A stretch of DNA of 64,000 nt from Streptomyces dioscori (GTDB lineage Bacteria > Actinomycetota > Actinomycetes > Streptomycetales > Streptomycetaceae), in assembly GCF_003024195.1 (NCBI RefSeq), contig NZ_KZ679048.1:1-64000 (forward strand). The letters are read 5' to 3'. Below the pieces are notes generated by a model. The model was not told the DNA's origin. It saw only the letters and a list, made by a program, of their open reading frames with translations, and ran no database searches. Shown here piece by piece: positions 1 to 8,433 of the stretch. A program made the translations under genes and the position numbers. Positions within the stretch are counted from its first letter, which is position 1. Each line of letters begins with the position of its first letter.

Positions 1-1
1 C

Positions 2-3000
2 CGGGCGGGGATCTCCTCGTTCGGTATCAGCGGCACGAACGCCCACGTCATCATCGAAGCCGCCGAGCCCGCCCCGCGGCCCGACTCCGGACCCGCATCC
101 GCACCCGTCGCGGGCGGTACGGTCCCGTGGGTGCTCGCGGGCAGCACACCGGAGGCCCTGCGGGCGCAGGCCGTCCGGTTGCGCGAGCGACTGGACGACC
201 TCGGCACCCGGGACCCGGCCGCCGTCGGGCACGCCCTGGCGACCTCCCGAGCCGCCCTGGAACACCGCGCGGTGCTCGTCGGCTCCGGCCACGAGGACCT
301 GGCACGCGAACTGGACGCCCTCGTCCGCCAGGACCCGCCGCCCGGCGCGCTCCAGGGACCGGCGGCCGGCGGCGGCCTCGCGTTCCTGTTCACCGGACAG
401 GGCGCGCAACGGCCCGGCATGGGGCGGGAGTTGTACGAGCGGTTCGCCGCGTTCGCCGAGGCGTTCGACGCGGTCGCCGCCCTGCTGGACAAACAACTGG
501 AGCGCCCCCTGCGCGAGGTGCTGTGGGCCGAACCCGAACCGGCCGAACCCGCACGGGACGGATCCGCACGGGACGGATCCGAACCGGACGAACCCCGACT
601 GCTCGACGAGACCGTCTGGACCCAGGCCGGACTGTTCGCGGTCGAGGTGGCACTGTTCCGGCTGCTGGAGTCCTGGGACGTACGGCCCGACTACCTGCTC
701 GGTCACTCGATCGGCGAGATCGCCGCGGCGCACGTCGCGGGAGTGCTGTCCCTGCAGGACGCCACGACGCTGGTCGCGGCCCGCGGCCGGCTGATGCAGG
801 CACTGCCGCGCACCGGGGCCATGGTCGCGGTCCGGGCCGCCGAGGCCGAGGTCGTACCCCTGCTGGGTGACGGCGTGGCGATCGCGGCGGTGAACGGCCC
901 GTCCTCGGTGGTGATCTCCGGCGAGACGGACGCGGTGCTCGACACGGCCGCCCGGCTCGCCGCCGACGGCGTGCGGACCACCCGCCTGCGGGTCTCCCAC
1001 GCGTTCCACTCCCCGCTGATGGAACCGATGCTGGACGACTTCCGCCGCGTCGCCGAGACCCTCACGTACCACCGTCCGCACCTCCCGGTCGTGTCCAACC
1101 TGACCGGCGGGATCACCGACCAGGGCTCGGCCGACCACTGGGTGCGCCACGTCCGCGCACCGGTCCGGTTCGCCGACGGTGTGCGGTTCCTGTCGGGCCT
1201 CGGCGTGACCACGTTCGTCGAGACCGGCCCCGACGCGGTCCTGTCGGCGCTGGGCAGGGAGTGCGTCGACAGCGGCGGCAGCGGCAGCGACGGCGAGAGC
1301 GACGGCAGCGGCGGCGTCGCGTTCATACCGCTGCTGCGCCGCGACCGGCCCGAGGAGCACGAGCTGGTGTCCGGTGTGGCCGCGGTCCACGCCCGCGGCG
1401 CGCACGTGGACTGGGACGCCTTCTTCGCGGGGCGGCCCCGTGACGCCTCGATCGACCTCCCGACGTACGCGTTCCAGCGGCGCCGCTTCTGGCTGGACGC
1501 GGGCGATCCCGCCCCCGGCGACGTCGGCCTCGCCGGGCTGGAACCGGTCGACCATCCGATCCTGCGCGCCGCGCTGGACACCCCGGACTCGGGCCGGGTC
1601 GTCCTCACCGGCCGTCTCGCGGCGGACGTCCGGACCTGGCTCGCCGACCACGCCGTACTGGGCTCGGTGCTGCTGCCCGGTACCGCCTTCGTGGACCTGG
1701 TCCTCACGGCGGGCACCCACGTCGGCTGCGGCACGCTCACCGAACTCACGCTGGAGGCACCGCTCGTACTGCCCGACCGGGGCGCCGTGGCCGTGCGGGT
1801 CACCGTGGACGAGCCGGACGGCGCCCGCGCCCGGACGGTCGCCGTCCACGCACGCCCCGAGGGCGAGCCCGACCTGCCCTGGACCCGGCACGCCACCGGC
1901 GTACTGGGGGCCGAGGCCGAGGAGCCCGCGTTCGACTTCACCGCCTGGCCACCCGCCGGGGCCGATGCCCTGGACGTCACCGGCGCCTACGAACTGCTCG
2001 CGGCCCGCGGGTACGGCTACGGCCCGGCCTTCCGGGGCCTGCGGGCCGCGTGGCGCCGTGGGGACGAGGTCTTCGCCGACATCGCCCTGCCGGACGCGGC
2101 CCGCGACGACGCGGCGCGGTTCGGTCTGCATCCCGCCCTGCTGGACGCGGCGCTGCACGTGGACGCCCTGGACGACGACGGCGCGACGAGCGTCCCCTTC
2201 TCCTGGGAGGGCGTGACGCTGCACGCCACGGGCGCGTCCGCCCTGCGCGTGCGCACCCGCCCGGCGACGGACGGCGACGGCACGTCGATCCTGCTCGCCG
2301 ACGAGTCCGGCCGACCGGTGGCGACGGTGCGGTCCCTGGTCACCCGGCCCCTGTCGGCGGACCGTCTCACGAGCACCCGGCGCGGCCCGCTGTTCCACGT
2401 CGGCTGGACCCCGCTGCCACCCGGCCCCGCCGACACCGCCGGCCGGTTCGCCGTCGTGGGCACCGGCCGGATCGGACCACTCGCCCCCTGGTACGACGAC
2501 GCGCCCAGGTACGCCGATCTCGCCGCGCTGGCGGACGCGGCGGCACCCGTGCCCGAACTCGTGCTGTTCCGCTGCCCGGCGCCTTCGCGTGACGGTCACG
2601 TACCCCTCGGGGTGCGCGCGACCACGACCGCGGTGCTGGAGGTCCTGCAGGGCTGGCTGGCCGACGAGCGGTTCGCCGACTCGCGGCTCGTCGTCGTGAC
2701 GGGCGGCGCGGTGGACACCGGCGACGGCCGGATCGATGTGCGGCAGGCACCGGTGTGGGGCCTGGTCAGGGCAGCACAGACGGAGAACCCCGGCCGGTTC
2801 ACCCTGCTGGACCTGGACCTGGACCTGGACCTGGACCCGGGCCTTGGCCTGGGCCCTGACCTGAACCTGGCCCCGGGCCTGAACCCGGACCTGGCCCCGG
2901 GCCTGAACCCGGACCTGGCCCCGGGCCTGAACCCGGACCTGGCCCCGGGCCTGGCCCCGGACCTTGGTGCGGGCGGTTCCGGCGGCGTGGCGCCGTCGCT

Positions 3001-4477
3001 TCCCGTCACCGAACCCGAGGTCGCGGTACGCGGCGGCAGGGCGCTGGTGCCCCGGCTGGCGAAGACCGCCGGACCCGCGGCCCCGACGGTCTGGGACCCC
3101 GACGGCACCGTCCTGGTCACCGGCGGGACCGGTGGGCTCGGCGCACTCGTGGCACGCCACCTGGTCACCGAGCACGGTGTCCGCCGGCTGGTGCTGGCGG
3201 GCCGCCGAGGCCCGGCGGCGCCGGGCGCCGCGGCCCTGGCCGCCGAACTGACCGCACTCGGCGCCGAGACCGTGGTGGCCGCCTGCGACACGGCCGACCG
3301 CGACGCGCTGGCCGCCCTCCTGGCCGCGATCCCGGCCGACCGGCCCCTCACCGCGGTGCTGCACCTGGCGGGCGTCCTGGACGACGGGCTGATCGGCTCG
3401 CTGACCCCGGCCCGGCTGGACGGCGTACTGCGCGCCAAGGCCGACGCCGCCTGGAACCTGCACGAACTGACCCTGGAGGCGGACCTGTCGGCGTTCGTGC
3501 TGTTCTCCTCGGTCAGCGGCCTGATGATGGGCGCCGGCCAGGGCAACTACGCCGCCGCCAACACCTTCCTGGACGCGCTCGCCGTGCACCGCCGCTCGCT
3601 CGGCCTGCCCGCGATGTCCCTCGCGTGGGGGCTGTGGGACGAGAGCGCCGGTATGGGCGGGCGCCTCGGCGAGGCCGACCGCGGCCGGGTCCGCGCCTCG
3701 GGGGTGCCGCCCCTGTCACCGGCCGAGGGGCTGGCGCTGTTCGACGACGCGCTGGCGGCCCGCGAGACGCTGCCGGTGCCGGTCCGGCTCGACACGGCGG
3801 CGCTGCGGGCCACCCGCGACGGTCTGCCCGCGCTGCTGCGCGGCCTCGTACCGTCCGCGCCCGCCTCACCCGCCGGACCCGCCCGCCCCGCCGCCGTGGG
3901 CCCTTCCCTCGGACAGCGGCTCACCGCTCTCGCGGGCGAGGACGAGCGGGAGTCGCTCCTGCTCGACCTGGTCCGCGCCGAGGTGGCGGCGGTCCGGCAC
4001 GACGACCCCTCCGCAATCGACCCCGGGGCCCCGTTCACGGCGCTCGGACTCGACTCGCTCGCCTCGATCGAACTCCGCAACCGGCTGGGCGCCGCGTCCG
4101 GGCTGCGGCTGCCCGCGACCCTCACCTTCGACCATCCCACGCCCGCCGCACTGGCGAGGTTCCTGCTGGCCGAACTGCTCCCCGAGGGGGCGCCGTCCGC
4201 CCCGGACGAGGACTCGGTCCGCTCGGCACTCGCCACGATCCCGCTCGCCCGGCTGCGCGAGTCCGGGCTGCTGGACACCCTCCTGCGGCTCACGGAAACC
4301 GTCCCGCCGCACTCGGCGATCGCTTCGCTGCCCCGCCGGGCGCCGGCCCGCGACGACGACCGGACCGAGGAGACCAGGTCTGAGGAGGTCAGGGCGGAGG
4401 AGGTCAGGGCGGAGGAGATCAGGGGCATGGGCGTCGAGGACCTGCTCCGCGCCGCCCGCCGCACGACACCGACCTGA
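2..4477 (+). CDS. Type I modular PKS, 3' part: (KS)-AT-DH-KR-ACP plus docking tail
   Basis: The reading frame is already open at the window edge (SSFGISGTNAHV, the end of a ketosynthase), so the 5' part is missing. About 1491 residues are visible. AT is at roughly 128-415 with the GHSIG serine and a HAFHS motif, typical of malonyl-CoA specificity. DH is at about 505-775 with HxxxGxxxxP (HAVLGSVLLP) and a LLDAALH aspartate, so it should be active. A structural KR half and catalytic KR (about 780-1215) carry TGGTGGLG, an LDD motif (B-type), and the Ser and Tyr of SSVSG and GNYAAANTF. ACP is at about 1315-1395 (GLDSL). The last 90 residues look like a C-terminal docking domain with an acidic EEVRAEE repeat, so the chain is passed to another PKS protein. 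A repeat-rich insert lies between the KR halves. The predicted step adds two carbons and leaves a double bond. Certain as a PKS; its position in the assembly line is unknown. Confidence 0.97.
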   Translation, partial: RAGISSFGISGTNAHVIIEAAEPAPRPDSGPASAPVAGGTVPWVLAGSTPEALRAQAVRLRERLDDLGTRDPAAVGHALATSRAALEHRAVLVGSGHEDLARELDALVRQDPPPGALQGPAAGGGLAFLFTGQGAQRPGMGRELYERFAAFAEAFDAVAALLDKQLERPLREVLWAEPEPAEPARDGSARDGSEPDEPRLLDETVWTQAGLFAVEVALFRLLESWDVRPDYLLGHSIGEIAAAHVAGVLSLQDATTLVAARGRLMQALPRTGAMVAVRAAEAEVVPLLGDGVAIAAVNGPSSVVISGETDAVLDTAARLAADGVRTTRLRVSHAFHSPLMEPMLDDFRRVAETLTYHRPHLPVVSNLTGGITDQGSADHWVRHVRAPVRFADGVRFLSGLGVTTFVETGPDAVLSALGRECVDSGGSGSDGESDGSGGVAFIPLLRRDRPEEHELVSGVAAVHARGAHVDWDAFFAGRPRDASIDLPTYAFQRRRFWLDAGDPAPGDVGLAGLEPVDHPILRAALDTPDSGRVVLTGRLAADVRTWLADHAVLGSVLLPGTAFVDLVLTAGTHVGCGTLTELTLEAPLVLPDRGAVAVRVTVDEPDGARARTVAVHARPEGEPDLPWTRHATGVLGAEAEEPAFDFTAWPPAGADALDVTGAYELLAARGYGYGPAFRGLRAAWRRGDEVFADIALPDAARDDAARFGLHPALLDAALHVDALDDDGATSVPFSWEGVTLHATGASALRVRTRPATDGDGTSILLADESGRPVATVRSLVTRPLSADRLTSTRRGPLFHVGWTPLPPGPADTAGRFAVVGTGRIGPLAPWYDDAPRYADLAALADAAAPVPELVLFRCPAPSRDGHVPLGVRATTTAVLEVLQGWLADERFADSRLVVVTGGAVDTGDGRIDVRQAPVWGLVRAAQTENPGRFTLLDLDLDLDLDPGLGLGPDLNLAPGLNPDLAPGLNPDLAPGLNPDLAPGLAPDLGAGGSGGVAPSLPVTEPEVAVRGGRALVPRLAKTAGPAAPTVWDPDGTVLVTGGTGGLGALVARHLVTEHGVRRLVLAGRRGPAAPGAAALAAELTALGAETVVAACDTADRDALAALLAAIPADRPLTAVLHLAGVLDDGLIGSLTPARLDGVLRAKADAAWNLHELTLEADLSAFVLFSSVSGLMMGAGQGNYAAANTFLDALAVHRRSLGLPAMSLAWGLWDESAGMGGRLGEADRGRVRASGVPPLSPAEGLALFDDALAARETLPVPVRLDTAALRATRDGLPALLRGLVPSAPASPAGPARPAAVGPSLGQRLTALAGEDERESLLLDLVRAEVAAVRHDDPSAIDPGAPFTALGLDSLASIELRNRLGAASGLRLPATLTFDHPTPAALARFLLAELLPEGAPSAPDEDSVRSALATIPLARLRESGLLDTLLRLTETVPPHSAIASLPRRAPARDDDRTEETRSEEVRAEEVRAEEIRGMGVEDLLRAARRTTPT
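2806..2967 (+). repeat. In-frame minisatellite inside the PKS ketoreductase region
   Basis: A run of CTGGAC hexamers is followed by a 24-base unit beginning CTGGCCCCGGGCC that recurs at 2867, 2891, 2915 and, partly, 2939. The translation is a run of Leu-Asp pairs followed by LAPGLNPD octapeptides. It lies between the structural and catalytic halves of the KR domain. The equivalent part of the PKS at 5146-7278 has no such insert, so this looks like a recent expansion in a surface linker. Confidence 0.9.
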
Positions 4478-4550
4478 GGAACCGGCCCCGAGGAACACGC
4501 TTCGCACGGAACACCCCGCACGGAACGACCTTGAGAGGGAGAGACCGGCA

Positions 4551-5126
4551 ATGGCGGAAACGATGGACCGCACGGCCGACCCGGGGCTGCGCTACCCCAC
4601 CGACGAGGAGCTGCTGGCCCAGGTGCTGCGCCCCTACCGGGCGAAGAACTGCGAATACCTGAAGTCGGCCGTGGTCGGCGTGGACAGCGGCCCCGACGGC
4701 CGGCACAGGGTCGGCGCCGCCTGCACCTTCCAGATCCCCGAGTCGTGCTACATCGACGACACCGGACACTTCAACTCGGTCGAGTTCAACATCTGTTACA
4801 ACCAGATGTTCTATTACCTCCTCGCGAAGTCCGTCCGGGAGAGCGTGCTGGAACCGTTCGCGCGCTGGACGATGGACGACTTCTGGGCCCGCCAGCTCGG
4901 CGACATCCTCATCACCGACTTCCGCAGCACGTTCCGCCGCCAGATGGGCGCCCGTCTGTTCCACGGCGAGATTGAGATGGCCGACGTCGCCGAGTGGGAC
5001 GGCAGCGACATCCGCGACGCCCTCGTGGTGATCCGTACCAAGTGCCGTTACTGGGACGACCTGGGCGGCGACAGCCACGGCGAGGTCACCGTCGCGATCC
5101 TCAATCCGCCGCAGAGCGGTCCCTGA
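4551..5126 (+). CDS. FcoT-family hotdog thioesterase / glycine-adding lyase (CmiS1/ScoD-like)
   Basis: 191 residues, preceded by a GGGAG ribosome site. The sequence recalls Mycobacterium tuberculosis FcoT (Rv0098): EELLAQVLRPYRAKNC near the N-terminus, then ESCYIDDTGHFNSVEFN and CYNQ in the centre, and a closing GEVTVAILNPP. FcoT was described as a long-chain acyl-CoA thioesterase. Relatives in isonitrile (ScoD) and cremimycin (CmiS1) pathways add glycine to the beta carbon of a 2-enoyl thioester, and CmiS1 also releases the acid. Its place between two PKS genes and two genes away from a glycine-oxidase-like gene supports the second role: making an N-carboxymethyl beta-amino acid from an enoyl-ACP. 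A simple editing thioesterase or a free-standing dehydratase cannot be excluded from sequence alone. Confidence 0.85.
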   Translation: MAETMDRTADPGLRYPTDEELLAQVLRPYRAKNCEYLKSAVVGVDSGPDGRHRVGAACTFQIPESCYIDDTGHFNSVEFNICYNQMFYYLLAKSVRESVLEPFARWTMDDFWARQLGDILITDFRSTFRRQMGARLFHGEIEMADVAEWDGSDIRDALVVIRTKCRYWDDLGGDSHGEVTVAILNPPQSGP

Positions 5127-5145
5127 CCAGCACGCGGGAGATGCG

Positions 5146-7278
5146 ATGAACGTCCCGGCCGACCACGTCCCCTCCGCTGCCGGCCCCTGGCCGCCCGCCG
5201 GGGCCGTCCCGGTGCGCACCGACGACCTGTACGCCCTGCTCGCCGCGCGCGGATACCAGTACGGTCCCGCGTTCCGTGGGCTGCGCGCGGCCTGGCGGCG
5301 GGGCGAGGAGGTCTTCGCCGACATCACGCTGGACGGCGCGACCGGCACCGCCTCCTCCTCCTACCTTCTGCACCCCGCCCTCTTCGACGGCGCCCTGCAC
5401 GGAGCTCTGCTCCCGTCGGAGGACCGGCGGGACGCACTGCTGCTGCCGTTCATCTGGCGAGGGGTGCGGATACGGAACTCCGGCGCCCGCGACGTGCGTC
5501 TGCGTCTGGCGCCGAGCGGTGACGACGCGGTGTCGCTGACCCTCACCGACACCGAGGGGCGGGAGGTGGCCGCGGTCCGCTCGCTCGCGTTCCGCCCGGT
5601 CACCGCCGAGCAGCTCGACCGCGAGGGCCAGGGCGGCACCCTCCTGCGCGTCGCCTGGAACACCGTGCGGCTGCCGTCCGACGACAGGCCCGCGGCAGCG
5701 CACTGGGCCTTCCTCGGCACCGACCACCTCGGCGTGACCGGCGCCCTGAAGGCCGCCGGCCGACAGCCCGGGATCTACCCCTCGCTGCGTGACCTGGACG
5801 CCGGTCTGCGCGACGGCGGCACCGTCCCCGACGTCGTCGTGGTCTCCTGCACCGACGAGGGCGCCGAGGCGCGTGCCGCGACACAGCGGGCGCTCGTCCT
5901 GGTGCAGGAGTGGCTCGACGACGAACGGCTCGGCGGTGCCCGCCTGGTCCTCGTCACCCGGGGTGCCGTCGCGGCGCGTACCGGGGAGGACGTGCCCGAT
6001 CTCGCCGGGGCCGCCGTGTGGGGCCTGGTGCGCGCCGCCCAGTCCGAACATCCCGGCAGGTTCCACCTGGTGGACGTGGACGACGTCGAGTCCTTCGGCG
6101 CCGCGCTGGTGTCCGGTGTGGAGGCCGGGGAGCCGCAGCTCGCCGTCCGCGACGGCGGCCTGTCGCGCCCGCGCCTGGTCCGCTGCCCGCCCGGGACGTC
6201 CGCGCGCCGCCCCGACACCGCAGGGACCGTCCTCGTCACCGGCGGGCTCGGCGCCCTGGGCGCGCTCGTGGCCCGTCACCTCGTACGCCGCCACGGTGTC
6301 CGCCGCCTCGTGCTGCTCGGCCGCCGGGGCCCCGCCACCCCCGGGGCCGGCGAGCTGGCGGCGGAACTGACGGCACTGGGAGCGGACGTACGGGTCGTGG
6401 CCTGCGACGCGGCCGACCGTACGGCCCTGGAGCGCGTCCTGGCGAGCGTGCCCGACCGGTATCCGCTCACCGCCGTCGTCCACGCGGCGGGCGCCGTCGA
6501 CGACGGCACCGTCACCGAACTCACCCCGCGCAAGGTCGAACGCGTACTGCGCCCCAAGATCAACGCGGCGCTGAACCTGCACGAACTGACCCGCTGCGAC
6601 CTGATCCTGTTCTCTTCGGTGTCCGGGCTGGTCGGCAGCGCGGGACAGGCCGCCTACGCCGCCGCCAACACCTTCCTGGACGCGCTCGCGCACCGCCGCC
6701 GCGCCCTCGGCCTCCCCGGCGTCTCGCTCGCCTGGGGTCTGTGGGCGGACGGCATGGGCGCGGAACTGGGCACCGCCGACCTCGCCCGGATGCGCCGCAA
6801 CGGACTGGCGCTCCTGACCGCCGCCCAGGGACTGGCCCTGCTGGACGCGGCCGTCTCCCGGACGGAACCCGCGCTCGCCCCCGTCCGGCTGGACGACGAG
6901 GCGCTGCGCCAGGGCGCCGGGTCCCTCCCCGAGTTGCTCCGGGACCTGGCCGCCCCCGTGTCCGGCACGGCTCCGGCCGGGCGGCCCGCCGGGGCCGAGG
7001 CGCTGCGCGAACGGCTCGCCGGGCTGCCCGTGGCCGAACGCGACGCCGCCGTCCTGGAGTTCGTCCGCGCCGAGGTCGCCGCCGTTCTAGGCCATCAGGC
7101 GCCCGAGGGCGTGGACCCCGGCCTGGAGTTCCGCGAGATCGGCCTGGACTCGCTCACCAACCTGGAGCTGAACCGCCGGCTGGCGACCGCGACCGGACTG
7201 CGCCTGCCGGTCACCCTGTCCTTCGACTACCCGAGCCCCGCCGAACTGGCCGGGCACCTCGCGCGGCGGCTCGCCTGA
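5146..7278 (+). CDS. PKS fragment protein: C-terminal half of DH, KR, ACP
   Basis: 710 residues starting at an ATG 5 bases after GGGAG. There is no KS or AT. The protein opens directly in the linker before the second hotdog of a DH domain (WPPAGA, then GYQYGPAFRG) and keeps the catalytic Asp81 in LLHPALFDGALH, but lacks the HxxxGxxxxP histidine half. Structural KR (about 155-340) and catalytic KR (about 345-525) follow, with TGGLGALG, a VDD motif (B-type), SSVSG and AAYAAANTF. ACP (about 625-700) has GLDSL. No docking domain is visible at either end. The missing DH half is the C-terminus of the PKS encoded on the other strand at 8404-14166. Together they would make one KS-AT-DH-KR-ACP module. 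The lack of a docking tail fits product release by the FcoT-like enzyme encoded just upstream. Confidence 0.95.
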   Translation: MNVPADHVPSAAGPWPPAGAVPVRTDDLYALLAARGYQYGPAFRGLRAAWRRGEEVFADITLDGATGTASSSYLLHPALFDGALHGALLPSEDRRDALLLPFIWRGVRIRNSGARDVRLRLAPSGDDAVSLTLTDTEGREVAAVRSLAFRPVTAEQLDREGQGGTLLRVAWNTVRLPSDDRPAAAHWAFLGTDHLGVTGALKAAGRQPGIYPSLRDLDAGLRDGGTVPDVVVVSCTDEGAEARAATQRALVLVQEWLDDERLGGARLVLVTRGAVAARTGEDVPDLAGAAVWGLVRAAQSEHPGRFHLVDVDDVESFGAALVSGVEAGEPQLAVRDGGLSRPRLVRCPPGTSARRPDTAGTVLVTGGLGALGALVARHLVRRHGVRRLVLLGRRGPATPGAGELAAELTALGADVRVVACDAADRTALERVLASVPDRYPLTAVVHAAGAVDDGTVTELTPRKVERVLRPKINAALNLHELTRCDLILFSSVSGLVGSAGQAAYAAANTFLDALAHRRRALGLPGVSLAWGLWADGMGAELGTADLARMRRNGLALLTAAQGLALLDAAVSRTEPALAPVRLDDEALRQGAGSLPELLRDLAAPVSGTAPAGRPAGAEALRERLAGLPVAERDAAVLEFVRAEVAAVLGHQAPEGVDPGLEFREIGLDSLTNLELNRRLATATGLRLPVTLSFDYPSPAELAGHLARRLA

Positions 7279-7308
7279 CGGACCGTGCACCCGACGAAGG
7301 GACCGGAC

Positions 7309-8433
7309 ATGCACACAGTGATCGTCGGCGGCGGAGTGATCGGCCTCGCCACGGCGTGGCGGGCGCTCGCCCAGGGACTGGCCGTCACCGTCGTGGACCC
7401 CGAGCCCGCGAGCCGGGCGTCGTACGCCTCGGCGGGCATGCTCCCGCCCGCCAACGAGCAGCTCTACGACGACGAGCCCCTGCGGCGCCTGTATCTGGCC
7501 TCCCGCGACCGCTACCCCTCGTTCGTCGCGGAACTGGAGGAGGTGTCCGGCCGGTCCACCGGACACCGCCGCGACGGCGTCCTGGACGTCGCCCTCGACG
7601 CGGCGGCCGTCGCCGACCTCGACCGCGCGCACCGCTTCCACAAGGCGCACGGCATCAGGACCGAGGCCCTCACCGCCGAGGAATGCCGCGTGTACGAACC
7701 GAGGTTCGCCCCGTCGGTGCGCGGCGGCCTCCTCGCCCCCGACGACGGGGCGGTCGATCCCAGGCGGCTGACCGCGGCGCTGCTGGCCGCGGTCGAGCGG
7801 CTCGGCGGCACGCTCGTCACCGACCGGGTCACCGACGTGCTGATCGAGGGCCGCGCCACCGGCGTACGGCTCGCCGGGGGCGGCACGGTGACCGGCGACC
7901 GTACCGTCCTCGCGGCCGGCTGCTGGACTCATCTGCTCGGCGGTCTGCCGCCCGGGGTCGTCCCGGAGATCCGGCCGGTCAAGGGGCAGATCCTGCGTCT
8001 GCGCTCCGAGGAGCCGTTCCTCCACCGCACCACCCGGGGCCTGGCCGGCGGCTCGGCGGTGTACCTGGTGCCGCGCGCCGACGGCGAACTGGTCGTGGGC
8101 GCGACCTACGAGGAGCGCGGCTACGACACGACCGTCACCGCGGGCGGCCTCGCCGAACTCCTGGACAAGGCCCGCGCGGTGCTGCCCGAGGTCACCGGTC
8201 TGGCGTTCGCCGAGGTGAGCGCCGCGCTGCGGCCCGGCTCGCCGGACGACCGTCCGCTGATCGGCGCCACGTCCGTCCCGGACCTGCTGCTGGCCACCGG
8301 GCACTTCCGCATCGGGGTGCAGCTGTGCGCGGTGACCGCGGACGCGCTCGCCACGGTGCTGTCCGGCGACGAACTCCCCGACGCGGTGCGGCCGTTCTCA
8401 CCCCTACGCGGTGACGGCGTCGGTACCCACTAG
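7309..8433 (+). CDS. FAD-dependent glycine/D-amino acid oxidase family (ThiO/CmiS2-like)
   Basis: 374 residues. The ATG at 7309 follows GAAGGGA at good spacing and is preferred over a GTG at 7285. The N-terminus is an FAD-binding VIVGGGVIG Rossmann motif. Further family marks are YASAGMLPP, RPVKGQILRL, LVPRADGELVVGATYEERG and a C-terminal ATGHFRIG. ThiO oxidises glycine; in cremimycin the related CmiS2 removes an N-carboxymethyl group from the glycine adduct to leave a free beta-amine. The location 30 bases after the DHc-KR-ACP gene and two genes from an FcoT homologue supports that role. The 3' end overlaps the convergent PKS gene by 30 bases (8404-8433), which puts the split-DH breakpoint inside a gene overlap. 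Confidence 0.9.
   Translation: MHTVIVGGGVIGLATAWRALAQGLAVTVVDPEPASRASYASAGMLPPANEQLYDDEPLRRLYLASRDRYPSFVAELEEVSGRSTGHRRDGVLDVALDAAAVADLDRAHRFHKAHGIRTEALTAEECRVYEPRFAPSVRGGLLAPDDGAVDPRRLTAALLAAVERLGGTLVTDRVTDVLIEGRATGVRLAGGGTVTGDRTVLAAGCWTHLLGGLPPGVVPEIRPVKGQILRLRSEEPFLHRTTRGLAGGSAVYLVPRADGELVVGATYEERGYDTTVTAGGLAELLDKARAVLPEVTGLAFAEVSAALRPGSPDDRPLIGATSVPDLLLATGHFRIGVQLCAVTADALATVLSGDELPDAVRPFSPLRGDGVGTH

Noticed and set aside
5146..7278. Treating the DHc-KR-ACP protein as a pseudogene fragment
   Set aside because: It has its own ribosome site and start, intact KR and ACP motifs, and its missing DH half exists intact in the partner protein.
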